The position numbers were made by a program, and so were the translations under genes. 64,000 nt of DNA from Cerasicoccus maritimus (GTDB lineage Bacteria > Verrucomicrobiota > Verrucomicrobiia > Opitutales > Cerasicoccaceae): NCBI GenBank assembly GCA_031296935.1, contig JAVDPD010000024.1:31173-95172 (forward strand), in the 5' to 3' direction. This document shows, piece after piece, positions 17,682 through 26,004 of this stretch. Numbering within the stretch: position 1 is the stretch's first letter; each line of letters begins with the position of its first letter. The notes beneath the pieces were generated by a model. The model searched no databases and was not told the DNA's origin. It saw only the letters and a list, made by a program, of their open reading frames with translations.

Positions 17682-18377
17682 TTATGCTTTTCGGCGTCGC
17701 CAGTAAATGGACCCCACAAAGGCGATGCCTGCCATGCCCAAGGCGATGGTTGAAGGCTCGGGGATGGCGGAAATTTCCGCAACGCCGAGGTAGATGAAGT
17801 CGTTACTGTTGGCGTTGGTGGCTCCGGGGGTGACGGTTAAGGTGATGATGCCGCCTGCGGTTGGCGCAATGTCGGAAATCAATACCGTGTTGGTCACATT
17901 GTCGGAGGGATTCAACGTGTCCGAGCCGGAATTCGCGCCTTGCAGGGTGTAGAGAGTGGAGCGGTCTTCTGAGGTGATACGCGAAGCATAGAGGGTAAAG
18001 CTGTAAGTCTTGTTCACGTCCAAGCCAGAGAATTCCAGCACGCCCATGGCATCACCCGGGTTTGTCCATTGGTCATTGGCATCGTAGAAAGAGGTGCCCG
18101 TTGCCGTTGACGGATAGGGGGCGGAAGCACTGGTGGTACCGCTCGAATTAACGCCCGCAAACGCGTTGGTCGTTTCCATGCTAATGCCGGTCAGAGATCC
18201 GTTGATATCAACCAAGTTAGCGATGCTGGAGCCCTGCGGGGTGCCGGTGTAGTTGTTCCAGGTTTCCGGCTGGCCAGTTACGGTATTTGAGGAGTTCGTG
18301 TAATTGATCAGAATGGTTTGCGCCATTACGAGCGACGGCATGGCGAGGGATGCTATAATTGAAAGCTTAATTTTCAT
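17682..18377 (-). CDS. PEP-CTERM sorting domain protein
   Basis: 231 residues, ATG 18377. Signal peptide MKIKLSIIASLAMPSLVMAQ, then a Ser/Thr/Asn-rich secreted domain with TYSFTLYASR and IYLGVAEISA stretches, and a C-terminal sorting signal (IPEPSTIALG, hydrophobic helix, WRRRKA). The body resembles small beta-sandwich domains of secreted PEP-CTERM proteins, but I cannot name one. It is convergent with the kinase gene (37 bp between stops). Expected location is the outer surface or exopolysaccharide matrix. Confidence 0.85.
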   Translation of the reverse strand: MKIKLSIIASLAMPSLVMAQTILINYTNSSNTVTGQPETWNNYTGTPQGSSIANLVDINGSLTGISMETTNAFAGVNSSGTTSASAPYPSTATGTSFYDANDQWTNPGDAMGVLEFSGLDVNKTYSFTLYASRITSEDRSTLYTLQGANSGSDTLNPSDNVTNTVLISDIAPTAGGIITLTVTPGATNANSNDFIYLGVAEISAIPEPSTIALGMAGIAFVGSIYWRRRKA

Positions 18378-18463
18378 GGGGTGAGGGTATTATTAAGATT
18401 ACACATCGTCTTTAACAATATAGGCTTAAGTTTTCGATAGAAAAATCTGCCTTTTGCCCCGGG

Positions 18464-18480
18464 GACCAGCCGGTCTGGTC
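18464..18480 (-). terminator. Possible weak terminator hairpin
   Basis: GACCAG / CTGGTC with a 5-base loop lies directly after the stop of the minus-strand gene at 18483. Only a short, distant T-run follows, so this call is weak. Confidence 0.3.
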
Positions 18481-18482
18481 AT

Positions 18483-19235
18483 CTATTGAGTCGTCGCGAC
18501 TTCGCTTTCGGATTCCACTGTCGACTTTTGGGGTGTTGTTTCATCGCGCAGGAGGACGAACTTTACTTCGAAGGGACGTTGTGGGTCTTGTAAGAGCAAC
18601 ACGAGTAGTCGCATTTGCTGGTGGAGCGGGAAAATGGTGGATTTGACCGGACGCCAGGAATTGTCGTCTTCGATTTTGCGAACGAGGCGAAACGGTGCCA
18701 GAAACTTTGGCGGCTTCAACGACTGTGGGCTAACTACGGCTTCCGCGCGCGGTGTAAGTTGAAAGGTTTCCTTGCTCAGTTGCCCGGCAAAAGTGTGGTT
18801 AGTGAAGTTGATGAGGCGCACGGACTGCGGCGGGAATTGTTCGTAGCTGTCGTCGATGACGAGCGTGCGGTAGGGTAAACCGGAATTTTCCGGACCAGGA
18901 ATGATGATGAGCAGCTGTTGTGGACTGCCGGGAATGAGCGATACGTCGGTCATCGGAATTGCTGGGCCGATGGCTTCGCCGTCCAACGATTTGGCTCCGC
19001 TGAAAACGAAGTTTGCCGGCCCCTCATACTGCATGCGTTGCGAGCGCATTTTCATCGGGGCAACGATGGGCTTGTCGCCTTCGTAGCCGGGGTAGGACAG
19101 CTGCATTTCGGCGTCCCAGCAGATGATGCTCAACTGGGTGTTGACCCACGGCACTTTCTCTGGTTCGGCGCGTAGGGCAAGGCACGCGCAACTGGCGGCA
19201 AGGAGGCTCAGGCAAAGTTTGAGGAGCGGTTTCAT
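18483..19235 (-). CDS. Hypothetical secreted protein, partner of the giant pilin-like protein
   Basis: 250 residues with a signal peptide (LLKLCLSLLAASCACLALRA); a Cys near the end of the signal leaves open a lipoprotein, though the box is not canonical. The mature part is beta-rich, with no known motif (LLIIIPGPENSGLPYRTLVI, SVRLINFTNHTFAGQL). The ATG overlaps the stop of the 1160-residue gene upstream (19232-19235, ATGA), so the two are translated together and likely act together, perhaps in the envelope. I do not recognise the family. Confidence 0.78.
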   Translation of the reverse strand: MKPLLKLCLSLLAASCACLALRAEPEKVPWVNTQLSIICWDAEMQLSYPGYEGDKPIVAPMKMRSQRMQYEGPANFVFSGAKSLDGEAIGPAIPMTDVSLIPGSPQQLLIIIPGPENSGLPYRTLVIDDSYEQFPPQSVRLINFTNHTFAGQLSKETFQLTPRAEAVVSPQSLKPPKFLAPFRLVRKIEDDNSWRPVKSTIFPLHQQMRLLVLLLQDPQRPFEVKFVLLRDETTPQKSTVESESEVATTQ

Positions 19236-22200
19236 ATTTCGTTATTGGCGAGCCAGCGGAAAGAGGTGATGACAAAGCGGCGGCCAAATTCTGTGCTGGG
19301 GGAATTGGCGGGCAGATCGGCCAAGGCGGTTTCGGCGGGCTCGCGGCCAACGTAGTCAGGCAGGCGCTGCACGTAGGCTTCGCACCAGGCGCGGGCTTGG
19401 ACTTCGCCAGTGAGCGGGTTGCGCGAGTCGCCATAAGCGCGGATGACAAAAGTGTCTGAGCGTGCGCTCATCGCCGGAGCCAGTGGCGTGATCAAATCAC
19501 TTTGCATGAGAAAGCCCGGGGCCCCGGTGGCGCGGAGTTTGCCGCGGGCGGCATCAGCGTTGTCGGCGTTGACGAAGGTTTCTTCCACCACAAGCGCGTT
19601 GTTTACGGAGTTGGCGGCGATGACGCCGGGCAGGTCGTCGAGCACCTTCTTACCAGGGCTGTCGATGGTCGGGTCGTCCTGGTTGACCACGTAGTCAATC
19701 GCCGCTTGGACGATGCCTTTCTGGTTACGTGGGTCGGTGGCAGCTTGATTCAGATCGCGGTTGAAGAACTCCGCCAAACTGCGCGACGGACGTCCGCGCT
19801 CTTGAATGCCAATGACGATCTGCTCGGCGATTTGGTAAAGCTCGTCATTGCTCAGCGTGCGGTAGCCGGACCATTCATACAGCTGGCCTTGGTCGGCGCG
19901 GGGGTCGGCCGAGTGGACGCGGCGGAGGCGCAGGTAGGGGCGCACGTCGTCATCAGTTTGCGCGGTGCCGCTGGGGTTGTCGTAGCCGTAGTCAGTTTGC
20001 GGCACGCCGGCGAGGAAGGCAGCCCAGGCCTCGACCGAGGTCGAGTTGACGTTGAAGGCGCCGTTGATCATCAGGTTCGCGGCTGCTTTTTCATAGCCGC
20101 CCATGCCGGTGAGGCTGGTCAGACTCGTAGTCGTGTCACCGTCGTAGATCGCGAGCCGCGTGTTAGGCAAGTCAATGTCTTCGCCGTTAACGATGGCCTC
20201 GGGCAGGCTGGAGAAGAAGAAGCGATCCCAGAGCGCCTCGTTGAGCGCATAGGAAAAATCGCGGGCGTTGTGTTCATAAAAAATGGAGGCGTAGCTGTTA
20301 CCGAGCGGGTAGGCGGGATGCTTGCCGCCGGTCCCCCAATTGACATGCGCGAGCTGCCCGAATGAAACGAGCACATCGTTCTTACGCAGCACATCGAAAA
20401 GGATGACTTCGCTGGAGCCGTTGCCATCGTCTTCGATGCTACCTCCCCAGAAGGCGTGTTCAAAGTCTGCTGCGACAGGAATTTGGTAATCTGCTTCGCG
20501 ATAGCTATCAAAGTGGAAAAGCGGGCTGTTGTCCCAACCGCCGAGGCGTTGAGCCATCGGGGCGCGTGGATTGGCATCGATGAGCGAGCGCATGCCTGCT
20601 GTTTTCTCGTTGTAGGTGCCGCCATTTGAGTTGCGGGCAGGGTGGCCATCGGGAATCAGATGATTGCTGTCGCCGGGTTGGTTGCCGTTACTCAGGTAGT
20701 CATTGGACGGCGTGGTCATGGAAAAACGGAAACTGATCAAAGTCAGGGATGCGGTCGGCGGGCTCGGAGGATCCGTCGGATTAGCACCCTCGAAGTAAGC
20801 CATCCTCGCGTAGGGTTTGGAGCTATATTTATCACCAGTGTTCTTGTTGAATTTGATGTCCATGCGGCTCGACTCGGTTTCGGTGTAGTGGAGCACCTGA
20901 GTGGGCGTGGGAAAATAATTCGGACTGGCGTGACCGCCGGCCAGCGTGATTGCGGGGTGTTGCTGTGGAATTTCCTGTAGCTCAATTTTCGCAGTGGAGT
21001 CTACGGCGATGAGGAGTGGGTCAATCGCGATGCCGGTATCGATTAGGATATTGGCGGTGGTATAATTATTTTCCAAATCGATGACACCGCCAGCGCTGCT
21101 ATCCATGAGCGTATCGACGGGCAGTGTATAGATCTTCACTTCGCCCGGCTCGAACGAATCCGTGATGTTGAAGGCTAGTTCCAAGCTTCCGAGTTGGCTA
21201 TCGAACTGGAGGGGGCCGACGGTGGTTTTCGGCGAGCTGTTATCCATGAACGCCTGAAATACGACTCCGGGAGGCGCTGGATTCTTTTTACTGTTGGCCC
21301 GTGGCTTGAACATCACGCAGTAGTCTGCAGAATTGAGCTTCACGTTGTAGGGATTGCATAAAACGATGGCGGGCTGAAGCACCAGTCGGTAATTCGCGCC
21401 GGACAAATCCACACCGAAACGTAAATCTAGGAGGGTGAGAATCGGCATGATTGCATGCGTGGTGGATGGCTCCACTCTGTATCGCTCAAGGTTGTTGAAC
21501 GGCGCGAAGACGGGGTCCATTGCGCCACTGGAACTTGCGCGGTTCTCTACGAAGGAACGAACCAAGTCCCAGGTCGGGGCGGCGGGCTCTTTGCGTGCGG
21601 TGTAAGTGTTTTGCCATGAAATTTGTCCCACTGGGCCGGGGTCCGGTAAAATGCGCTCGCCGGCGTCGTTGTAGTTGCCGAAGTCGATGGCGAGATCGTC
21701 GCCTATTTCCGATTGCGCGGGCTCGGTCGTGATGGGTAGATCGGTGCTCAAGCCGCGGGTGAGGTCGCGTCGCAAGCCGCCGCGAAGGGTGTCTGCGAGG
21801 ACGCCGAGACTGCTGTGCACGCTGACATCGCCTTGCAGGTCGGCGACGCTTTGCGCGGTGACGTCGGCATCGTCCGAACTAAGGAGAAGGAGCTCTTCGT
21901 AGTTAGAGAGACGCGCGATTTTTTCGCGGAATTCCGTTTGTGCTGCGGACTCGTTTTCCGATTGCTTTTGATAAACTGCGGAGAGCGAGGTGAGTAGCTC
22001 GCCGCCAAATTCCGAGGCCAGCGTTAGTTTGCGAACTTGCTCATCGGAGCCTGAGGCGGCGGTTGGCGATTCATCCACCACGGGCAACGAAGCGAGGATG
22101 CCGACATCACCTACCCAATAAGCGTAGCGACCGTTGGAGTCTTCATCGATGATTTCACTCGACTGAAGTTTGACTTGGCGCTCTGCGGAGAGATCGGCGC

Positions 22201-22714
22201 CGAGCACGGATCTGACGAGCCAGACATTTTGATTGTCATTGGCGGGGTCGACCACGGGGGCGTTGACGGGAGAAAGGGTAGCGGCGTCGCCATTCACGAG
22301 CCAGGTCATCGGCTGGTTATCAGCGGGCGCAGCGGCGTGGGTGGGGTTGTTTTGATCGGCTGGGCGCGCATCCCAAACACCGGTCCAGGTTGGGTTACCG
22401 GTGTTGGCGGCATTGATGTCCGCGCGGGCAGTTACGCGTTGGTCAGGGCCGGCGTAGCGTTGCAATTGCCCCAGCGCTTCAAGCAGTCCAAACTTGGCGT
22501 TTTCCTGTGCTTCGATTTGGTGGACCGCATGTGTGGTGGACGCAGTTTCAATCAAGGTGAGCGAAGAGAGAGAGAGGATCAACGACACCAGCAGCGCCAT
22601 TAGCATCAGCGCAATGACGAGCGCAAAACCTTTCTTCTTTTGGTTAAGCATCTTGGGGCGAGTGATCGTTTTTCTCAACTGGGGTATTGGGCCAACAGGC
22701 TGCATGGGTATCAT
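19232..22714 (-). CDS. Very long prepilin-like protein (Verru_Chthon cassette protein A-like)
   Basis: 1160 residues from ATG 22714; ATG 22651 (MLNQKKKGFALVIALMLMA) is an equally good start. The N-terminus has a prepilin-like signature: basic KKK, Gly-Phe, then a long hydrophobic helix (about residues 29-50), and then QENAKFGLLEALGQLQRYAG with PDQRVTA, a stretch I recall from the large Verrucomicrobia PilX-like proteins of the Verru_Chthon cassette. The rest is a huge secreted part of unknown fold. It is probably a minor pilin or pseudopilin with an exported passenger. Cassette proteins B, C and D are not next to it. It is followed by the coupled secreted-protein gene at 18483. Confidence 0.8.
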   Translation of the reverse strand: MIPMQPVGPIPQLRKTITRPKMLNQKKKGFALVIALMLMALLVSLILSLSSLTLIETASTTHAVHQIEAQENAKFGLLEALGQLQRYAGPDQRVTARADINAANTGNPTWTGVWDARPADQNNPTHAAAPADNQPMTWLVNGDAATLSPVNAPVVDPANDNQNVWLVRSVLGADLSAERQVKLQSSEIIDEDSNGRYAYWVGDVGILASLPVVDESPTAASGSDEQVRKLTLASEFGGELLTSLSAVYQKQSENESAAQTEFREKIARLSNYEELLLLSSDDADVTAQSVADLQGDVSVHSSLGVLADTLRGGLRRDLTRGLSTDLPITTEPAQSEIGDDLAIDFGNYNDAGERILPDPGPVGQISWQNTYTARKEPAAPTWDLVRSFVENRASSSGAMDPVFAPFNNLERYRVEPSTTHAIMPILTLLDLRFGVDLSGANYRLVLQPAIVLCNPYNVKLNSADYCVMFKPRANSKKNPAPPGVVFQAFMDNSSPKTTVGPLQFDSQLGSLELAFNITDSFEPGEVKIYTLPVDTLMDSSAGGVIDLENNYTTANILIDTGIAIDPLLIAVDSTAKIELQEIPQQHPAITLAGGHASPNYFPTPTQVLHYTETESSRMDIKFNKNTGDKYSSKPYARMAYFEGANPTDPPSPPTASLTLISFRFSMTTPSNDYLSNGNQPGDSNHLIPDGHPARNSNGGTYNEKTAGMRSLIDANPRAPMAQRLGGWDNSPLFHFDSYREADYQIPVAADFEHAFWGGSIEDDGNGSSEVILFDVLRKNDVLVSFGQLAHVNWGTGGKHPAYPLGNSYASIFYEHNARDFSYALNEALWDRFFFSSLPEAIVNGEDIDLPNTRLAIYDGDTTTSLTSLTGMGGYEKAAANLMINGAFNVNSTSVEAWAAFLAGVPQTDYGYDNPSGTAQTDDDVRPYLRLRRVHSADPRADQGQLYEWSGYRTLSNDELYQIAEQIVIGIQERGRPSRSLAEFFNRDLNQAATDPRNQKGIVQAAIDYVVNQDDPTIDSPGKKVLDDLPGVIAANSVNNALVVEETFVNADNADAARGKLRATGAPGFLMQSDLITPLAPAMSARSDTFVIRAYGDSRNPLTGEVQARAWCEAYVQRLPDYVGREPAETALADLPANSPSTEFGRRFVITSFRWLANNEI

Positions 22715-22746
22715 TATCGACGCTAGTCGCTTAAAATCAAATTGGC

Positions 22747-22770
22747 GAAATGTTTACGCGTAAACATTTC
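22747..22770. promoter_or_regulatory. LacI-type operator A1, perfect 24-bp palindrome
   Basis: The sequence is GAAATGTTTACG followed by its exact reverse complement, with the LacI-typical central CG. It lies 42 bp before the lyase ATG (22812) and 33 bp before the divergent ATG at 22714. Its core TTTACGCGTAAA recurs at 24646 and 25875. Confidence 0.85.
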
Positions 22771-22811
22771 GATGCGTTTACAATTTGCAGTTTCCGGCGA
22801 ATTCATTAGGC

Positions 22812-24617
22812 ATGAAACAAACCCCACTTGTCCGCAACGTGACTCGTAAACTTGCATTGTTAACCAGCCTTTTGATCGGCCTTGCCTCCAGCTCTCCAGC
22901 TGTCGCGCAAAACCTGATCGAGAATCCGTCGTTCGCCAATACAGGCGCCAATGGCTTGCCTACTGGTTGGGAAGCCTATCCCGGCGGCCCCGGCTTAAAG
23001 GTGCTGCCGGATGGTGGCTTGCAGGTAAACGACGATAGCAAATCTAAAGGCCTTGGCGCGATCCAATGGCTGCCCGCACAGGCTGGCGCAACCTACACAC
23101 TCACGGCCGACTTCACGGGCGAGGGCGGTCTGTTTGTTTACCTGACCTTCACCTCAAGCAAGCCCGCGAAGGCTTCAAACGTGGGCAGCGTCACACTCGG
23201 AGAAAAGCGCCAGTGGTTTAAGCAAGTGCCGGCTGGCGGCAGCCCGATTAGCTTCAGCGCTAAGGCACCTGCAGGCACTAAGAAGCTGCGCGTTTGGATT
23301 TACAGCCCCAGCTCGGGAACCACGAACCTCGTCGCGAAAAGCATCACGCTGACTTCCGATGGCGCTGGCGCGGCTGCTGCTTCCACCGAAGCCGCTGTGG
23401 CTACCTCGACGAGCTCTGATTTGAGCGCGAAAATGGATTTCTCCACCACAGGCTGGGCAGCGAACGAGCTGATCAACGGTTGGGAAGTATCCGGGACGGC
23501 ACCCTCGCCAGCGAGCTACGCAAAAGTCGGCGCAGACGAAGTGATGATTCGCGACGTGAGCGAAAAGGGCACCGTTTGCGTGAGCCGCTGGTTCCCGGTC
23601 GAGCCTGGCCAACGTTGCAGCGCCAAGGCCTTGCTCGAAGGCCGCAATGGGCTGTCAGCTTACTTCCGCTTTTATCGCCAGCGCCCCACGTCGGATGCCG
23701 ATGCGCAAGCGCAGGAGCTGACGCATAAAAGCCGCTGGCTGAAGGCTGGGCAACAAGCCGAAATGACCGCGATTGCCCCGGGCGAATCTACTTGGATGAA
23801 GTTCGAAATCTATAGCCCGTCTGCAAGCACTTGCGAGCTGGCCGTGAAGGAGCTGAAAATTCAGCGTGAGGATGATCCGGTAGCGGCAACTGCCATCCGC
23901 GAAGGCCTCTATGACTGGATGAACTTTGAGGGCGGTGACTTCTCGGAGTCCGCTAATTTGGAAGGCGAGCGACGGGAAGTTTTCTCCAAGGATAAGTGGC
24001 CGGTGCGCGAAGGCGACTATGCCTACGAAGCGCAACTGAGCCGCAAGCGCGAGCGCACGGAAGTCGTTGGCCAGCGTTCGCCCGCCTACGGTGTTGCCCG
24101 CTATGGCTGGAGCATATTTGTGCCGGAAGATTTTGATTCGCAGACGATGTTTAGCATCGTCACGCAGTGGCATGACTGGGGCTCTGGCCAGGAATATCCT
24201 CAAGACGGTGGTGCGCCGACGCACCTGTATATTTCGAACGGTCAGTGGCGCATGAAGCTGCGTCACCAGGGCGAAGGCCACACGACCACGAACCAGCAAT
24301 TCGTCCTTGGTTCCATGGAAGAAGACCGCGGCAAATGGGTTGATTGGGTCTTGGAAATCAATCTTCAGGCACCTGGCGACGGCGGCTGGATGAAGCTCTA
24401 CAAAAACGACGAGCTCGTTGCCGATTACGAAGGCACGACTTGGTATGAGGGCAAAAACAAGGGCCCGTTTTTCAAGATGGGCATCTATAAAGGCTCCAAT
24501 AAATGGAAGGGGGACGAAGCCGGGGCACACCTGCGTTTCGACGCCTACCGCATGGCGATTGGTGAAAATTCGACCTATGAGCAAGTCGCGCCGTCGGCTC
24601 ATTCTCCGCGTTCTTAG
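22812..24617 (+). CDS. Secreted polysaccharide lyase (heparin-lyase-I / PL20-like jelly roll) with two N-terminal binding-type modules
   Basis: 601 residues from ATG 22812 (the upstream TTG at 22785 is unlikely because the signal peptide MKQTPLVRNVTRKLALLTSL...SPAVAQ begins here). Two beta-sandwich modules of about 150 residues follow (NLIENPSFANTGANGLPTGW; later MDFSTTGWAANELINGWEVS), resembling carbohydrate-binding modules. The C-terminal 240 residues have the concanavalin-type lyase pattern: FSIVTQWHDW, PTHLYISNGQWRMKLRHQGE, KWVDWVLEINL, FFKMGIYKGSNKW. This matches the polysaccharide lyase jelly-roll family that includes glucuronan lyase, and the substrate is probably a uronic-acid-rich polymer; that part is inference. 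It is first in locus A, under operator A1. Confidence 0.8.
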   Translation: MKQTPLVRNVTRKLALLTSLLIGLASSSPAVAQNLIENPSFANTGANGLPTGWEAYPGGPGLKVLPDGGLQVNDDSKSKGLGAIQWLPAQAGATYTLTADFTGEGGLFVYLTFTSSKPAKASNVGSVTLGEKRQWFKQVPAGGSPISFSAKAPAGTKKLRVWIYSPSSGTTNLVAKSITLTSDGAGAAAASTEAAVATSTSSDLSAKMDFSTTGWAANELINGWEVSGTAPSPASYAKVGADEVMIRDVSEKGTVCVSRWFPVEPGQRCSAKALLEGRNGLSAYFRFYRQRPTSDADAQAQELTHKSRWLKAGQQAEMTAIAPGESTWMKFEIYSPSASTCELAVKELKIQREDDPVAATAIREGLYDWMNFEGGDFSESANLEGERREVFSKDKWPVREGDYAYEAQLSRKRERTEVVGQRSPAYGVARYGWSIFVPEDFDSQTMFSIVTQWHDWGSGQEYPQDGGAPTHLYISNGQWRMKLRHQGEGHTTTNQQFVLGSMEEDRGKWVDWVLEINLQAPGDGGWMKLYKNDELVADYEGTTWYEGKNKGPFFKMGIYKGSNKWKGDEAGAHLRFDAYRMAIGENSTYEQVAPSAHSPRS

Positions 24618-24645
24618 CAGCCTGAGTGAGCAGCCCGACAGCTGA

Positions 24646-24657
24646 TTTACGCGTAAA
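24646..24657. promoter_or_regulatory. LacI-type operator A2
   Basis: An exact TTTACGCGTAAA palindrome, 125 bp before the start of the PEP-CTERM gene at 24782 and just after the lyase gene. Confidence 0.75.
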
Positions 24658-24781
24658 CAATCGACTATCTTGTGCTAACACAGCCATTTTTCCAATGTAA
24701 CATATATATCCCAATGCTGGCTTCAGTCGAAGCGACCTTGGCCTCAACAACTTCAAACATTCACCCCTAATATCACTAAGT

Positions 24782-25789
24782 ATGAAGACTCCTCTCGCAA
24801 TTGCCTCTGGCATCCTCCTCACTAGCTCGACTTTCGCTGCCTCCGCCCTCTGGGATGGCTATGCATACGGCGAAAGCTGGACTTACACTGGTGCCGGCGT
24901 CGGCTGGGTGGATGGCGGATCAAACACCACCGTTCCCAACGGTGTGGACGACGTTGCCCAGTTTGATAACAACTCCTTCTATGGCAGCGGCGGTAATGTT
25001 TACCTTGCTACGGATGCCGGTGGCGCTGGCTCAGTCTTTAACGTGACCTTGGGTCGCATTGAGCTTACCGCGACTACTTCGGGACGCGGTTTTGATCTGC
25101 GCTCGCCGACGGCCGGGACTCCGACGCTAACCTTTGACGTCTCCTCGGGCAACGCTTCGATCGATATCAGTGCGCCTGCGACTGCCAATGAGGGCATTGT
25201 TTTCGACGTGAATGTGCAGCTAAATGATTCGTTGGATGTCAGCATGAGCAATCTGTCATCGGGCACGCGCGATGGCGTTAACTTTAATGAAATCGTTTCG
25301 GGCACAGGCGCCATTAATAAGAGTGGCTTTGGCCTGATGCGCTTTGCGGGGACGGCGGGTTACAATACCTTCAGCGGTGGCGTGAACATCAGCAATGGCA
25401 TTGTCTATGCAGCGAAGGATGGCGCATTGGGCACGGGCACAGTCACGGTTGCTCAATCGGCCGTCGATTCCACAGCGACTCTGGAAATTATTACCGGCGT
25501 GACGGATGCCATCGACGACTCTGCGTCACTTTACCTCGGCAGCTTCAGCGGCAACTTCTCGACGATCACGCTGGGCGATGGCGTTAATGAAACCGTGGCC
25601 GGGCTCTTCTTCGATTCCGTTGGTCAAAGCGCCGGCACTTGGGGCGCCACTGGCAGCGGCGCTACGAACATCAACGACGATTGGTTCACTGGAACGGGCA
25701 TGCTGACGGTGATTCCCGAGCCGTCGACTTATGCCTTCGGCGTTGCGGCGCTGGCGCTCATCGTGGCAATGATTCGGCGCCGGCAGTAA
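24782..25789 (+). CDS. PEP-CTERM protein with autotransporter-like beta repeat
   Basis: 335 residues. Signal peptide MKTPLAIASGILLTSSTFAA, a body rich in Gly, Asn, Thr and Ser with the passenger-type repeat pattern (INKSGFGLMRFAG, YNTFSGGVNISNGIVYAA, GALGTGTVTV), and a sorting signal (IPEPSTYAFG, hydrophobic helix, RRRQ). Such bodies fold as a beta-helix in autotransporter-repeat proteins. The gene is preceded by operator A2 and followed by its own terminator, so it is a separately transcribed member of regulon A. A role in holding the polysaccharide or the lyase at the surface is plausible but not shown. Confidence 0.85.
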   Translation: MKTPLAIASGILLTSSTFAASALWDGYAYGESWTYTGAGVGWVDGGSNTTVPNGVDDVAQFDNNSFYGSGGNVYLATDAGGAGSVFNVTLGRIELTATTSGRGFDLRSPTAGTPTLTFDVSSGNASIDISAPATANEGIVFDVNVQLNDSLDVSMSNLSSGTRDGVNFNEIVSGTGAINKSGFGLMRFAGTAGYNTFSGGVNISNGIVYAAKDGALGTGTVTVAQSAVDSTATLEIITGVTDAIDDSASLYLGSFSGNFSTITLGDGVNETVAGLFFDSVGQSAGTWGATGSGATNINDDWFTGTGMLTVIPEPSTYAFGVAALALIVAMIRRRQ

Positions 25790-25819
25790 GCTTTTTTCTA
25801 CACAGCAAACTCGTTGCGA

Positions 25820-25849
25820 AGTCGCCTCTGGAGTAGGGGCGGCTTTTCT
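25820..25849 (+). terminator. Terminator of the PEP-CTERM gene
   Basis: A 7-bp stem (AGTCGCC / GGCGGCT, one G-U pair) is followed by TTTTCTTTTTT. Confidence 0.75.
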
Positions 25850-25874
25850 TTTTTGCGTATTTGGCCTCCTTGCA

Positions 25875-25886
25875 TTTACGCGTAAA
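25875..25886. promoter_or_regulatory. LacI-type operator A3
   Basis: An exact TTTACGCGTAAA, 119 bp before the ATG of the beta-helix protein at 26005 and after the preceding terminator, so it controls that gene separately. Confidence 0.75.
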
Positions 25887-26004
25887 ACACCACCTCGATT
25901 GCGAGCGATGTGCGCATTGCGCATGCTGCATAACGAACCCCTTCGGGCGTGCGTCTTGGTGATGCGATGCTTGAATCACACAAACCCCAACGAAGAAACT
26001 CGTT

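Noticed and set aside
19502-20365. A 287-codon plus-strand frame over the giant pilin-like gene
   Set aside because: Antisense shadow with repetitive Val/Gly composition.
22771-22785. Extra TTTAC half-site next to operator A1 (GCGTTTACAATTTG)
   Set aside because: Only one half-site is present and the spacing does not match the other copies.
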